Shown: positions 54,966-64,000 of the stretch, piece by piece
How positions within the stretch are numbered: position 1 is the stretch's first letter
Layout: each line of letters starts with the position of its first letter
Assembly: GCF_002575655.3 (NCBI RefSeq)
Contig: NC_053036.3
Span: 163,842,627-163,906,626, forward strand
DNA length: 64,000 bases
Origin: Aegilops tauschii subsp. strangulata
Lineage: Eukaryota > Streptophyta > Magnoliopsida > Poales > Poaceae
Direction: 5' to 3'
Translations under genes and position numbers: made by a program
The notes under the pieces: generated by a model
Seen by the model: only the letters and a program-made list of their open reading frames with translations
What the model was told of the DNA's origin: nothing
Databases searched by the model: none

Positions 54966-57772
54966 TCATGTTGAATGGACCGGTGGCATGATGGCCGACG
55001 TGGTATGCGGCGTGATAGGGCCGCTGTGTAGTTCGGCTGAGGTAGCCGTAGTATGATCTCCTGTACGGAGGGAGTGTTCCGTGCGCTCACCTCTAGGGGT
55101 GTGTGTCACGTATACCATGTTTACTGTTTTTACTTCGGGGGGAAACTGCTTCTGACCCCCGTTGTTCGGTTGGTGAGTCTCTTCGTCGTCGCTATCGCCG
55201 GGCGGCCTGTTCCCCTTGTGTTCGGCATTTAACTTGCCGGCCTGTTTGAAGACCCAACAGCTTCTGTTGTTGTGATTAGCTGGTTTATTGGGGTGGCCAT
55301 GAATCTGGCAGGGCCTATCCAATATTTTTTTTAAATTGGATGGTCCGTCCTTGTTTGCCGTAAATGGCTTTTTCCGTTGGCCGGGTTTGGGGCCGCTGAA
55401 TCCAGCGCTGACCGCTGTGTCCTGCGTTCCCTCATTATTATTGTGATGTTTGTTTTTATTGCATCGTGGCTTCCCATTATCGTTCCGCACTTCGGAGGTG
55501 CCCGGATCGCTGGCGCTGTTGCTTCTACGGGCGAGCCAGCCGTCTTCTCCCGCGCAAAAGCAGGTCATCAGAGCGGTAAGGGCTGACATAGACTTTGGTT
55601 TTTCCTGACCGAGGTGGCGGGCAAGCCACTCGTCCCGGACGCTGTGTTTGAAGGCTGCAAGGGCTTCTGCGTCTGGCCAGTCAACAATTTGGTTCTTTTT
55701 GACTAAGAACCTAGTCCAGAGCTTTCTGGCGGACTCTCCGGGCTGCTGGACAATGTGACTTAGGTCATCGGCATCTGGTGGCCAGACATATGTGCCTTGG
55801 AAGTTATCACGGAAGGCGTCTTCCAAATCCTCCCAGCTACCAATTGAGTTTTTAGGCAGACTGTTTAACCAGTGCCGAGCTGGTCCTTTGAGTTTTAACG
55901 GGAGGTATTTGATGGCATGAAGGTCGTCTCCGCGGGCCATATGGATATGGAGAAGAAAATTCTCAATCCACACCATGGGATCTGTTGTTCCATCGTATGA
56001 TTCAATATTTACGGGTTTAAACCCTTCTGGGAACTTGTGATCCATTACTTCGTCAGTGAAGCAAAGAGGGTGTGCGGTGCCTCTATATCGGGCCGCATCG
56101 TGACGTAGCTCTGATGGAGTCGTCTGCGGTTTTCGGCCCGGGCGTGACTAGGTTTGTCGCGTCCGAATAGATAGCCATCGTCGCGTGTCGAGGTACGCCC
56201 TCACGATCCGTAGATCGATCTGGTATATCCTGCTTTACTATACAGGTCCTGGCGAAGGTCGTATGTATCACCCCGAGCTGTGTTGTTTCTGTTTTTACGT
56301 GGCGGTGGGGCAGGTTGATGTTCGGTTTGAATTGCCACTTTATCCCGACCATGTTGTGGTCAGCCTGCCGCATTGTCCCGACTGCGCTGTGGTCGGTCGG
56401 CCGCGTTGTGCGAGTGAGGTATTAGCTCTGGCGCCGCCTCATCAAACTGGGGTAGCGGTTTGCGCTTCGGGTAACTCCTAGCTGGGAGCTTGAGGCCGTA
56501 TTCTTCGGCTGCCAGGACATTAGTCCATCTGTCATTGAGCAGATCTTGGTCACCTTGAAGCTGCTGCTGCTTCTTTTTTAGGCTCCTTGCAGTGGCAATT
56601 AGCCTGCGCTTGAAGCGCTCCTGCTCGAGAGGTTCCTCGGGCACGATGAAATCCTCGTCGCCGAGGCTTACCTCATCTTCGGAGAGCGGAAGATAATTAT
56701 CGTCCTCCGAATCGTCATGTATGGCCTGTTCATCAGGGCTAACTTGCCCATTTCCCCGTTCCTCCTGTTCGGAGGTTACCTCAACGGGGTCTTCATTATC
56801 TTCGGGTTCGTCCGATGTATTATTTTCCCCGGTGCCAGTGTTGCTTTCTTTTGATCGACGTGACTTAGAGCGGCGCCGAGGACGCCGGCGCTTGGGGTGT
56901 GTCTCAGGGGGTTTATTCTCAACTGGATTTTCTTTATCATCATCGTTAGTTTCTTTGGGTGTATCCACCATGTACACATCGTACGAGGAAGTGGCCGTCC
57001 ATCGTCCAGTAAATGGTGGGTTTTGGCCCTGCTCCTCTTCGGCATCGTTGTCCATACCGTCGATGTCTTCGGAGCCGTAATCAAGCATGTCAGTTAGATC
57101 CTCGACAGTGGCTATGAAGTGGGTGGCGGGTGGGAAGCAAAATTCCCCATCATCAGCCCCTAGTTCGAACCAGACATAGTTCGGTCATGAGTTCCCCGCC
57201 AAGGACAGGTTCTTTAATGAGCTTAGCACATCGCCCAAGGGTGAGTGTTGGAAGATGTCTGCGGCGCTGAATTTGAAGATCGATAACCGATCAAGCTCGG
57301 CGTTCGCAGGCGTACGTGGATTGGAATTTATGGCCAGAGACGAGTCCAGAGTTCTGGTAGCGCAAATATTGCATGAGGTTGAGTCTGTGTGCGGCTCCAA
57401 CGCCGCGGAATCTGTGGCCTCGGATGGCACGATCTGCTCTGGATCTAAGGCCAGAGTAGTTACAGGAACCATCTCCTAGATGTAGTTCGATGACAGATTT
57501 AAGTCATGTTCATCGGGCTGACGAGGAGCGGCCGCCGCGGTCTCGAATCCATCGAAGATCAAGTCTCCGCGGATGTCCGCGACATAGTTCAGGCTCCCAA
57601 ATCTGTCCTGATGGCCAGGGGCATAGCTATCGATCTGCTCCAGATGGCCAAGCGAGTTGACCCGCAGTACGAAGCCGCCGAACATGAAGATCTGTCCGGG
57701 GAGGAAGGTTTCCCCTTGGACAGCGTCGCTGTGGACGATAGAAGGAGCCATCAAACCTCTTGAGGAAGGCAC
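54966..57772 (-). pseudogene. gag of M2 with protease deleted
   Basis: Segments 57751-57476 (M-A-P-S-I-V-H-S-D-A, G-Q-I-F-M-F-G-G), 57472-57185, 57088-56360 (acidic linker then K-K-K-Q-Q-Q-L-Q) and 56045-54966. The last holds the capsid core: F-P-E-G-F-K-P-V-N-I, W-L-N-S-L-P-K-N-S-I-G-S-W and zinc-knuckle-like C-Q-I-H...H-N-N-R-S-C. After Y-V-T-H-T-P-R-G-E-R the frame passes straight to H-S-L-R-T-G-D-H-T-T-A. Those residues align with the sequence following the protease in M1 and P1, so about 0.6 kb with D-G-G-S-S is missing without loss of frame. Several stops upstream interrupt it. Confidence 0.78.
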
Positions 57773-57798
57773 AGTGGAACTCTCAATGAAAGCACCAA

Positions 57799-58276
57799 TG
57801 TCGGTGTCAAAACCGGCGGATCGTGGGTAGGGGGTCCCGAACTGTGCGTCTAAGGTCGATGGTAACAGGAGACAGGGGACACAATGTTTACCCTGGTTTG
57901 GGCCCTCTCTATGGAGGTAATACCCTACTTCCTGCTTGATTGATCTTGATGAATATGAGTATTACAAGAGTTGATCTACCACGAGATCGTAATGGCTAAA
58001 CCCTAGAAGTTTAGCCTGTATGACTATGGTAATGAATCCCTCCTCCGAACTAAGCTCTCCGGTTTATATAGACACTGGAGAGATCTAGGGTTACATGAGG
58101 TCGGTTACAGAAAAAGGAATCTTCATAATCGGTCGCCAAGCTTGCCTTCCACGCCAAGGAGAGTCCCATCCGGACACGGGGTAGAGTCTTTGGTCTTCGT
58201 ATCTTCACAGCCCATCAGTCCGACCCATGGCTAACAGGCCGGACGCCCGAGGACCCCTTAGTCCAGGACTCCCTCA
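57799..58276 (-). repeat. 5' LTR of M2
   Basis: 478 bp, next to the conserved internal start (TTGGTGCTTTCATTGAGAG on minus, ending at 57798). TATA on minus at about 58060-58070. Confidence 0.92.
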
Positions 58277-58772
58277 CCCCTGGCGAATTAAAGCGTACCA
58301 GAGTGTACGGGTGCAATCGATAAGAATAGTGAAATAAAATGAAGTAGTAAGCTAGTGCTGCAAAAGTTGGGCCGCAAACTGTTTTCATTACAATTTGATT
58401 AATACGTCAAAGCGTATTTGTACAAATAGTGTGATAAACAACTGGGCTATTTAACATGCCAAGATCAAGGGGAGAATGATCGTCGAGGGAAACATCTAGA
58501 GATTCCCCCTCACTTCTGTGCTACGTGCCGCCTTGGTGTATCCGTCCTTCAAAAGGACCGATGAGCAGGAGGCAGCGAGGGGCCTGTGGAAAAGAAACCT
58601 AAAAAGGATAAAAAGAAAAGTGAAACTATGTGTGTCCAGGGAAGGTCGAGCCGTACCATGGACCACAGTCTAGTTATGCCTCCGTCTCTGCCCATGGTAT
58701 TTTTAGTGCGTAGTTATGTACGCGCGGTACATATGCCACCACTTGGTCGGGACTGAAACGGAGGTCGGATTG
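58277..58772 (-). other. Post-protease non-coding block of M1 (proximal part)
   Basis: Follows the protease on the minus strand and stops at the M2 insertion (target CCCCT, 58277-58281). It is continued at 41286-40591. No ORF. It matches the equivalent region of P1 (32863-33300) and M2 (54960-54400) in position and in phrases such as ggaattgccagtcc-like and CATGCCAGGGG. Confidence 0.5.
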
Positions 58773-59300
58773 CTAGTCTAACTCCTGACGAGCCGGATTG
58801 TCATGCTGTGGAGTAGTCCGGACTCGTTTGATAGTGTCCGGGAGCTTAGCCGCTGAATTAAAGTTCTGCCTTAAAAGGCTGCTCTGTACTTCCGCTGCCA
58901 GGGCCGTGGTGTGCTCCTCGGTATGGAGGGAGCGCTCCGTGTTTCCATTGACTGTTATGACACCGCGTGGTCCGGGCATCTTGAGCTTGAGATAAGCATA
59001 GTGTGGCACCGCATTAATTAAATCGAGCGAATGCGGTTCGTCCGAGCAGTGCGTGATAGCCACTGTGGAAGGGGACAATGTCGAATCAACTCTTCGCTTC
59101 TGAAGTTGTCCTGGGATCCGAAGACAACTTCCAGTGTGATTGAGCCCGTACAGCGGGCCTCTACACCTGGTATGACTCCTTTAAAGGTAGTTTTGGTGGG
59201 CTTGATCCTTGATGGATCAATGCCCATTTTGCGCACTGTATCATGATAGAGGAGGTTGAGGCTGCTGCCCCCGTCCATGAGGACTCGCGTGAGGTGGAAT
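58773..59300 (-). pseudogene. Aspartic protease of M1 (frameshifted)
   Basis: L-M-D-G-G-S-S-L-N-L-L-Y, a retropepsin motif with Asp-Gly-Gly as in many grass Gypsy elements, sits at 59278. The frame continues to 59018 and then shifts. The rest (R-F-N-A-V-P-H-Y-A-Y-L-K-L-K-M-P-G-P type) is readable in 59078-58773. The gag-to-protease join is also out of frame in M1 but in frame in P1, so the ancestor probably had one gag-PR frame. Confidence 0.75.
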
Positions 59301-59441
59301 CCATTGATTATTGGGTCAAGTACCAGTGCGGCTGAAGCGCCGTGGCGGATACTGGTCGGATGGTCCCTGCGATCAAAAGTGATCGGGCAGGACGACCATG
59401 GGTTGAACTTTGGGGCGACTGGCTCTATTGCATAGACGTCC

Positions 59442-62051
59442 CTAAGCGCGCTTGCGCTCCCTCTTGGGGATATGGGTAGCGTATATCATGTTCAACGTTT
59501 TGACCTGAGGGGCAAACTTCTTTTGTCCCCCTGTGTTCGATGGACGGGGCTCCTCGTCATCGTCCTCACTTTGCGACCCCTTCTCCTTGTTTTCGGCGTT
59601 TATCTTGCCGGCTTGCTTAAAGACCCAACAACTCCTGTTGGTATGATTGGCTGGCTTATTGGGGGTGCCATGTATCTGACATGGGCGATCGAGAATGCGG
59701 TCTAAGCTGGATGAGCCTAAATTGTTCCTTTGGAACGGCTTCTTCCGCTGGCCGGACTTGGAGCCACTGAATCCGGCGTTGACCGCCGTGTCGTCGGTAT
59801 TATCACTGTTGCTTCGATGCTTGTGTCTGTTGTGTCGGGGCTTGCCGTTGCTATTTCTTGCTTCAGAACTTCCAGGTTCGCTTGCATTGTTATTGCTACG
59901 GGCTAGCCAGCTATCTTCGCCCGCGCAAAAGCGGTTCATAAGCGCTGTGAGGGCTGCCATGGACTTCGGCTTTTCTTGGCCGAGGTGTCGGGCGAGCCAT
60001 TCGTCGCGGATGCTATGTTTAAAGGCCGCTAGGGCTTTGGCATCCGGAGAGTCGACGATCTGGTTCTTTTTAGTTAGGAACCTAGTCCAGAATTTCCTGG
60101 CTGACTCTCCGGGTTGTCGAACTATGTGACTTAAGTCGTAGGCATCCGGAGGTCGGACATATGTACCTTGGAAGTTGTCGAGGAAGGCGTCTTCCAAGTC
60201 CTCCCAGCTACCAATGGAGTTTTCGGGCAGACTGTTCAACCAGTGTCGAGCTGGTCCCTTGCGTTTTAGTGGGAGGTATTTGATGGAATGAAGATCATCA
60301 CCGGGGGCCACATGAATATGGAGAAGAAAATCCTTGATCCATACCGCGGGGTCTGTTGTCCCATCATATGATTCGATGTTCACGGGTTTGAACCCTTCTG
60401 GGAATTCGTGTTCCATTAGTTCATCGGTGAAGCAAAGGGGGTGTGCGGCGCCTCTATATCTGGCCAAGTCACAACGTAGCTTGGGTGGAGTTCGTCTGTG
60501 GTTTTCGGCTCGGGCGTGGTTATGTTTGTCACGTCTGGCTAGGTGGCCGTCGTCGCGCGTCGGCGCACGCCCCCGCGATCCGTAGATCGATCTTGTCTGA
60601 CCTGCTCTATTGTGCAGGTCCTGCCACAGGTCATATGTATAACCGCGAGTAGTTATGTCTCTGCCTTTACGGCGAGGTAGTATGGGCTAGTGTTCGGCTT
60701 GAGTTGCTGCTTTGTCCCGGCCACGTGGTGGTCGGTCAGCCGTATTACGCGCTGATGGCACGGGCTCCAGTGCCTTGTCATCAAATTGAGGTAGCAATTT
60801 GCGCTTCGGGTAACTTTTGGTCGGGTGCTCGAGGCCGTATTCCTCGGCTGCCAGGACATTGTTCCATCTGTCATTGAGCAGATCTTGATCATCTTGAAGC
60901 TGCTGCTGCTTCTTTTTCAGGCTCCTTGCAGTGGCAATTAGCCGGTGCTTAAAGCGCTCTTGCTCGAGAGGTTCCTCAGGCACGATAAAGTCTTCGTCAC
61001 CGAGGCTCACCTCATCCTCGGAGAGTGGGAGATAATTACTGTCCTCTGAGTCTTCGTTTGCAGCCTGTTCCTCAGGGCTGACCTGCCCATCTTCCCGATC
61101 GTCCCGTTCGGCAATTGGCTCGTGGGGGTCTTCTCTGTCTTCGGCACCGTCCGGAGTATTATTGTCTCATGTGCCGGTATTGCTGTCTTTTCTACGGCGT
61201 GATTTAAAGCGGCGCCATTGACGCCGGTGCTTTGGCTGTATCTCAGGAGGTTTATCCTCAACTGGGTCTTCTTTGTCGTTGTCGTTATCCTCTTTGGGTG
61301 TATCCACCATGTACACGTCATACGAAGAGGTGGCCGTCCAGCGTCCGGTAAACGGCGGGTTTTGGGCCTCCTCTTCTCCAGCATCGTCGTCCATACAGTC
61401 GATGTTTTCAAAGTCGTAATTGAGCATGCCTGTTAAGTCCTCGACAGTGGCTCTAAAGTGGGTGGTGGGTGGGACGTAAAATTCCCTGCTCTCAGCCCCT
61501 AGTCCGGGCTGGGCATAGTTCGGACGTTGCTCCTCTGTAATGACAAGGGATCGCATTAAGTCCAGAGCCTCTCTTAAAGGCGAGGTTTGGCCCGAGAGAA
61601 GAGAGCCCGTGGAGTACGGCGAGAGGGAGACTCCTTGGCCGAACTCACACGATGCTGACTCCGAGGGTTCGGAGCCAGTGTTCGGAGAAGGGTCCGGCTT
61701 CATGATGGTTGCCAGCGACACTACTTCCCCCGGCTCTCCCACAATGGCCTTAGTGGCCACAAATAGTCCGGCGAGCTCAGGGAGCCCGTCTTCGGACCTG
61801 GCGATAAGCTCCGGATCTAAGGCCGGAGTGGAGGTTGGGAGCACGAATCCTTGGAAGATCAAGTCTCCTCGGATATCAGCGATATAGTCCAGATTTCCAA
61901 AACTAATCTGGTGACTTGGGGCGTAGCTGTCGATCTGCTCTAGATGGCCAAGCGAGTTGGCCCATAGTGCGAAGCCACCGAACACGAAGATATGGCCGGG
62001 GAGGAAAACTTCTGTCAGGACGGCGTTGTTGTAGATGATTGATGGAGCCAT
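59442..62051 (-). pseudogene. gag of M1 (nonsense-interrupted)
   Basis: Starts M-A-P-S-I-I-Y-N-N-A at 62051. All segments (62051-61167, 61010-60687, 60467-59442) are in one frame, broken by TGA at 61169-61167 and a stop at 60687-60689. N-terminal domain G-H-I-F-V-F-G-G-F-A-L; acidic linker; basic K-K-K-Q-Q-Q-L-Q helix. Capsid core: E-F-P-E-G-F-K-P, W-L-N-S-L-P-E-N-S-I-G-S-W, F-L-D-N-F-Q-G-T-Y, Q-P-G-E-S-A-R-K-F-W. Nucleocapsid-like C-x2-H-x8-H-x4-C (C-Q-I-H...H-T-N-R-S-C). It packages element RNA in cytoplasmic particles by family analogy. It corresponds to P1 gag (29610 on) and M2 gag. Confidence 0.8.
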
Positions 62052-62098
62052 CGAACCTCTTGACGATGACGCAGCAGAACTCTCAATGAAAGCACCAA

Positions 62099-62656
62099 TG
62101 TCGGTGTCAAAACCAGCGGATCTCGGGTAGGGGGTCCCGAACTGTGCGTCTAAGGTCGATGGTAACAGGAGACAGGGGACATGATGTTTACCCAGGTTTG
62201 GGCCCTCTCTATGGAGGTAATACCCTACTTCCTGCTTGATTGATCTTGATGAATATGAGTATTACAAGAGTTGATCTACCACAAGATCGTAATGGCTAAA
62301 ACCCTAGAAGTCTAGCATGTATGATTGTGATTGCATCTACGGACTAAACCCTCCGGTTTATATAGACATCGGAGGAAGCTAGGGTTATACAGAGTCGGTT
62401 TACAAGGGAAGGAAACTATACATACGGTCGTCAAGCTTGCCTTCCACGCAAAGGAGAGTCCCATCCGGACACAAGAGAAGGTCGGTTATACAGAAAGGAA
62501 TCTTCATATCCGAACGCCAAGCTTGCCATCCACGCCAAGGAGAGTCCCATCCGGACACGGGTGAGAGTCTTCGGCCTTGTATCTTCACAGCCCATTAGTC
62601 CGGCCCATGTCCAACAGGCCGAACGCCCGAGGACCCCTTAATCCAGGACTCCCTCA
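62099..62656 (-). repeat. 5' LTR of M1 with internal 87-bp duplication
   Basis: 558 bp against 471-478 bp in the other five family LTRs. The excess is a second, non-identical copy of the segment around CAAGCTTGCC...CATCCGGACAC (copies at about 62390-62471 and 62477-62559). The LTR abuts the internal start TTGGTGCTTTCATTGAGAG (minus, from 62098), where gag begins 47 bases on. Confidence 0.8.
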
Positions 62657-62726
62657 CTGGTGACGTCTTACTCTCCCCCACCATGATAAGCCATCGTTTG
62701 GCATATGTCGCATGACACCCCCGACA
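62657..62726 (+). repeat. 5' LTR of O, part 3 (3' end)
   Basis: Seventy bases between the M1 5' LTR and the primer site region, ending ...CACCCCCGACA. It is assigned to O because it leads directly into TTTGGCGCCCACC and a plus-strand gag. No second LTR in the window can confirm the exact end. Confidence 0.4.
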
Positions 62727-62746
62727 TTTGGCGCCCACCGTGGGGC
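62727..62746 (+). other. Primer binding region of O
   Basis: TTTGGCGCCCACCGTGGGGC directly after the LTR end. This phrase is common just inside the 5' LTR of grass Gypsy elements. I do not assign the tRNA species. Confidence 0.45.
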
Positions 62747-64000
62747 TAGGTGCACCGTCGTCTGGAGATCTGTTCTGGACAGGAACCCTTTTTCTCCCCA
62801 GCGAGCGCAGCCAACCTGGCACGCCCGATGGCGTTTGCGCCGACGCGCTGCATGGCGCAGAAGTCGCTTGCGTGGCAAGCTGCCTCGCTAATCTCATCGG
62901 CGAGATCCGCCTCTCCAACAAGCCCGCACCCGACGCGGGAGCAGCCAGTTCCGAGAGCTGCCTCATCGACCTCCTTGGCAAGCTCCACATCGCCAACAAG
63001 CCGTCCTCCGACCTAGAGTCAATCGGCTCCATCGACCCGATGCTTGTCGACTCTGACACGACATCGCTCGACGCCTTCCCCACCAACGTGGTGGTCATCG
63101 ACGACCCGCTCCCTCGGGTGGACAGCGGCGGCAGCACCGTCACCGAGGTGCTCGTCATCAGCCACGACGGAGCCTCTGGTTGGCCTCCCCGGGACCCGCT
63201 GCAGGTGGCACTGCGGGACCTGTCTACGCCCATCGCGCCAGACGTCGACGCCGAGATGCTAGAAGCCTGCGGTGTCTCGCTCGTCGAGAACGCCAAGAAG
63301 TTGGCCACCATGAGACGCCTTTTTGAGGCCTACCAGCACAAGATCGACCACGCCGTTGGCGGCATGTTGGCTGCTGGCGGGCCCAGCTGCATAGGCATGG
63401 TCCGACAGCATAGTGCTGCCGTCGCCAGCATGTTCGGGGTAGACCGCTCTGTCTATGCCACGCCCATGGAGAACATACGTGTTGCCCAGGCGACAGCAGA
63501 CGAGCTGGATCACCTGGAGGGTGAAGAGCGACGCTGCATGACGGAGCGCGTTCAGCAGCTCATCGACACGGCTGCCGTGCACCAAGAGGCCGGCTGCCGC
63601 GCGAAGGAACCCGACCAGCATGCCGAAAACCTCCCCCTTCGTCGAGAGCATGGCACGACCTCCCGGACGCCGCCAGGCGGCGCCCGTGACCAGAGAGACA
63701 AAGAGCCGCCTACTAGCCGTAGTCGGACGCACATCACCATCGAGCGCGACCAAGACAGCCGCCCGCGAGCGGTGGAACAGCGGAGTAATCGCCCGCCTCC
63801 CCCGCGCAGGGAGAGGCGCGCTTCCCCACCACCTGTTGAGCACCCGACTCTCAGAGACCGGCTGGGCCGCCAATAAGGAGTCGGAGAGAATGATGCCCGC
63901 CACCGGATCGACCTCCTCGCTCAATCCCTGGCATTAGAAGAAGAAGATGCAATGGGCCTGCCTTGTTTCGACCCCCGCATTCGCGACGAGCCCTTCCCCA
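62728..64000 (+). pseudogene. gag of element O, interrupted, 3' part off window
   Basis: An open frame runs from 62728 to a TAA at 63874-63876, then continues in the same frame to the window edge with gag-like sequence (N-D-A-R-H-R-I-D-L-L-A-Q-S-L). The protein is Ala/Pro/Arg/Asp-rich. A central helical part lies around 63240-63600, an Arg/Glu/Pro-rich charged segment at 63600-63870, and after the stop an acidic EEED stretch and a C-F-D-P-R-I-R-D-E-P-F-P motif of the kind that precedes the capsid core in grass Gypsy gag proteins. The first codon at 62728 is TTG, so the true start is uncertain; the first in-frame ATG is near 63041. The TAA makes this copy defective unless read through. Confidence 0.55.

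Larger units (their letters stand above)
41287..58276 (-). mobile_element. Element M2: protease-deleted copy of the same family
   Basis: LTRs 57799-58276 (5') and 41287-41764 (3'), both 478 bp, with a perfect CCCCT duplication (41282-41286 and 58277-58281). 16,990 bp including S1; 8.7 kb without it. Minus-strand gag 57772-54966 lacks the protease. The antisense gene 42290-53728 lies on plus. It is inserted in the non-coding block of M1, a member of the same family. Confidence 0.92.
18690..62656 (-). mobile_element. Element M1: non-autonomous gag-PR Gypsy element with antisense gene
   Basis: Minus-strand element of the TGAGGGAG...ACCGACA LTR family: 5' LTR 62099-62656, 3' LTR 18690-19160. The internal domain is split by A1 and M2. 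Without insertions it is about 9.2 kb: gag (62051-59442), protease (59278-58773), a conserved non-coding block (58772-58277 plus 41286-40591) and a convergent plus-strand accessory gene (19708-40586). No RT, RNase H or integrase is found. The flanking pentamers CCGAC and CTGGT do not match, so the two LTRs may not come from a single insertion. Confidence 0.75.
7398..64000 (+). mobile_element. Outer element O: Gypsy-type retrotransposon holding the whole nest
   Basis: A plus-strand LTR starts TGTCGGAGTAAATG at 7398. It is interrupted by F1 (7895-18060) and then M1 (18690-62656), and resumes at 62657 to end ...CCCGACA at 62726. It is followed by an internal domain with a gag reading frame running off the right edge. 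The LTR without insertions is about 1.2 kb. PR, pol and the 3' LTR lie beyond the window. The join at 62657 is inferred from position and coding context. M1 has no target duplication there, so a small deletion or rearrangement at this join is possible. Confidence 0.6.

Noticed and set aside
57799..62656. An apparently complete 4.9-kb element with LTRs at both ends around gag and protease
   Set aside because: The CCCCT duplication pairs 58276 with 41287, so the LTR at 57799-58276 belongs to M2, and the gag at 58.8-62.1 kb belongs to M1.

Overview
This is repeat-dominated nuclear DNA of a grass, most likely a Triticeae species (wheat, Aegilops or barley type). The evidence is stacks of Ty3/Gypsy LTR retrotransposons of the Athila and gag-protease/antisense-ORF kinds, long LTRs, a Stowaway MITE cluster and widespread point decay. 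I see no convincing host single-copy gene, rRNA, tRNA or CRISPR array. Family names from databases are deliberately not assigned; elements are called X, O, F1, M1, A1, P1, M2 and S1 here.

Layout. 1-5424: element X (minus strand), the start of an internal domain plus a very long (about 4.8 kb) 5' LTR. 5425-7397: low-copy-looking spacer with a poly-G run and at least five MITE-like insertions, one nested in another. From 7398 to the right edge everything belongs to one nest. Outer element O (plus strand) has a 5' LTR split into 7398-7894, 18061-18689 and 62657-62726, followed by a gag that runs off the window. F1 (minus, 7895-18060, Athila-type with gag, PR, RT, RNase H and INT, all damaged) sits in O's LTR. 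M1 (minus, 18690-62656) also interrupts O. M1 is itself interrupted by A1 (minus, 20554-38335), which carries P1 (plus, 29093-38103) in its 5' LTR, and by M2 (minus, 41287-58276), which carries S1 (plus, 44065-52336). The nest was resolved with LTR pairs and 5-bp target site duplications: gtgtg for P1, cccct for M2, gcggc for S1, ggcac/ggcat for A1, ccaat/ccagt for F1. M1 has no matching duplication.

M1, P1 and M2 are three copies of one family, so this family has inserted into itself. Each has a 470-560 bp LTR (TGAGGGAG...ACCGACA), a gag with or without a protease, no reverse transcriptase, RNase H or integrase, and on the opposite strand a long accessory gene. That gene starts near the 3' LTR and runs inward. 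In all three copies it has a TATA box 105-120 bp before the ATG and five spliceosomal-type introns at the same places. It encodes an N-terminal Transposase_28-like ('putative gypsy type transposon') domain, a charged linker, a coiled coil and a conserved C-terminal domain. Because it is antisense to the genomic RNA, its introns are not removed during retrotransposition. This is the most interesting system in the window. All three copies are broken.

A1 (gag-PR plus an ATHILA ORF-1-like ORF, no pol) and S1 (intact gag-PR ORF, no pol) are also non-autonomous. Only F1 has a full pol, now inactive. A GC-rich hairpin-forming module recurs eight times in the LTRs and internal regions of F1, A1 and S1, and polypurine-tract-like sequences recur inside their internal domains, including inside gag coding sequence.
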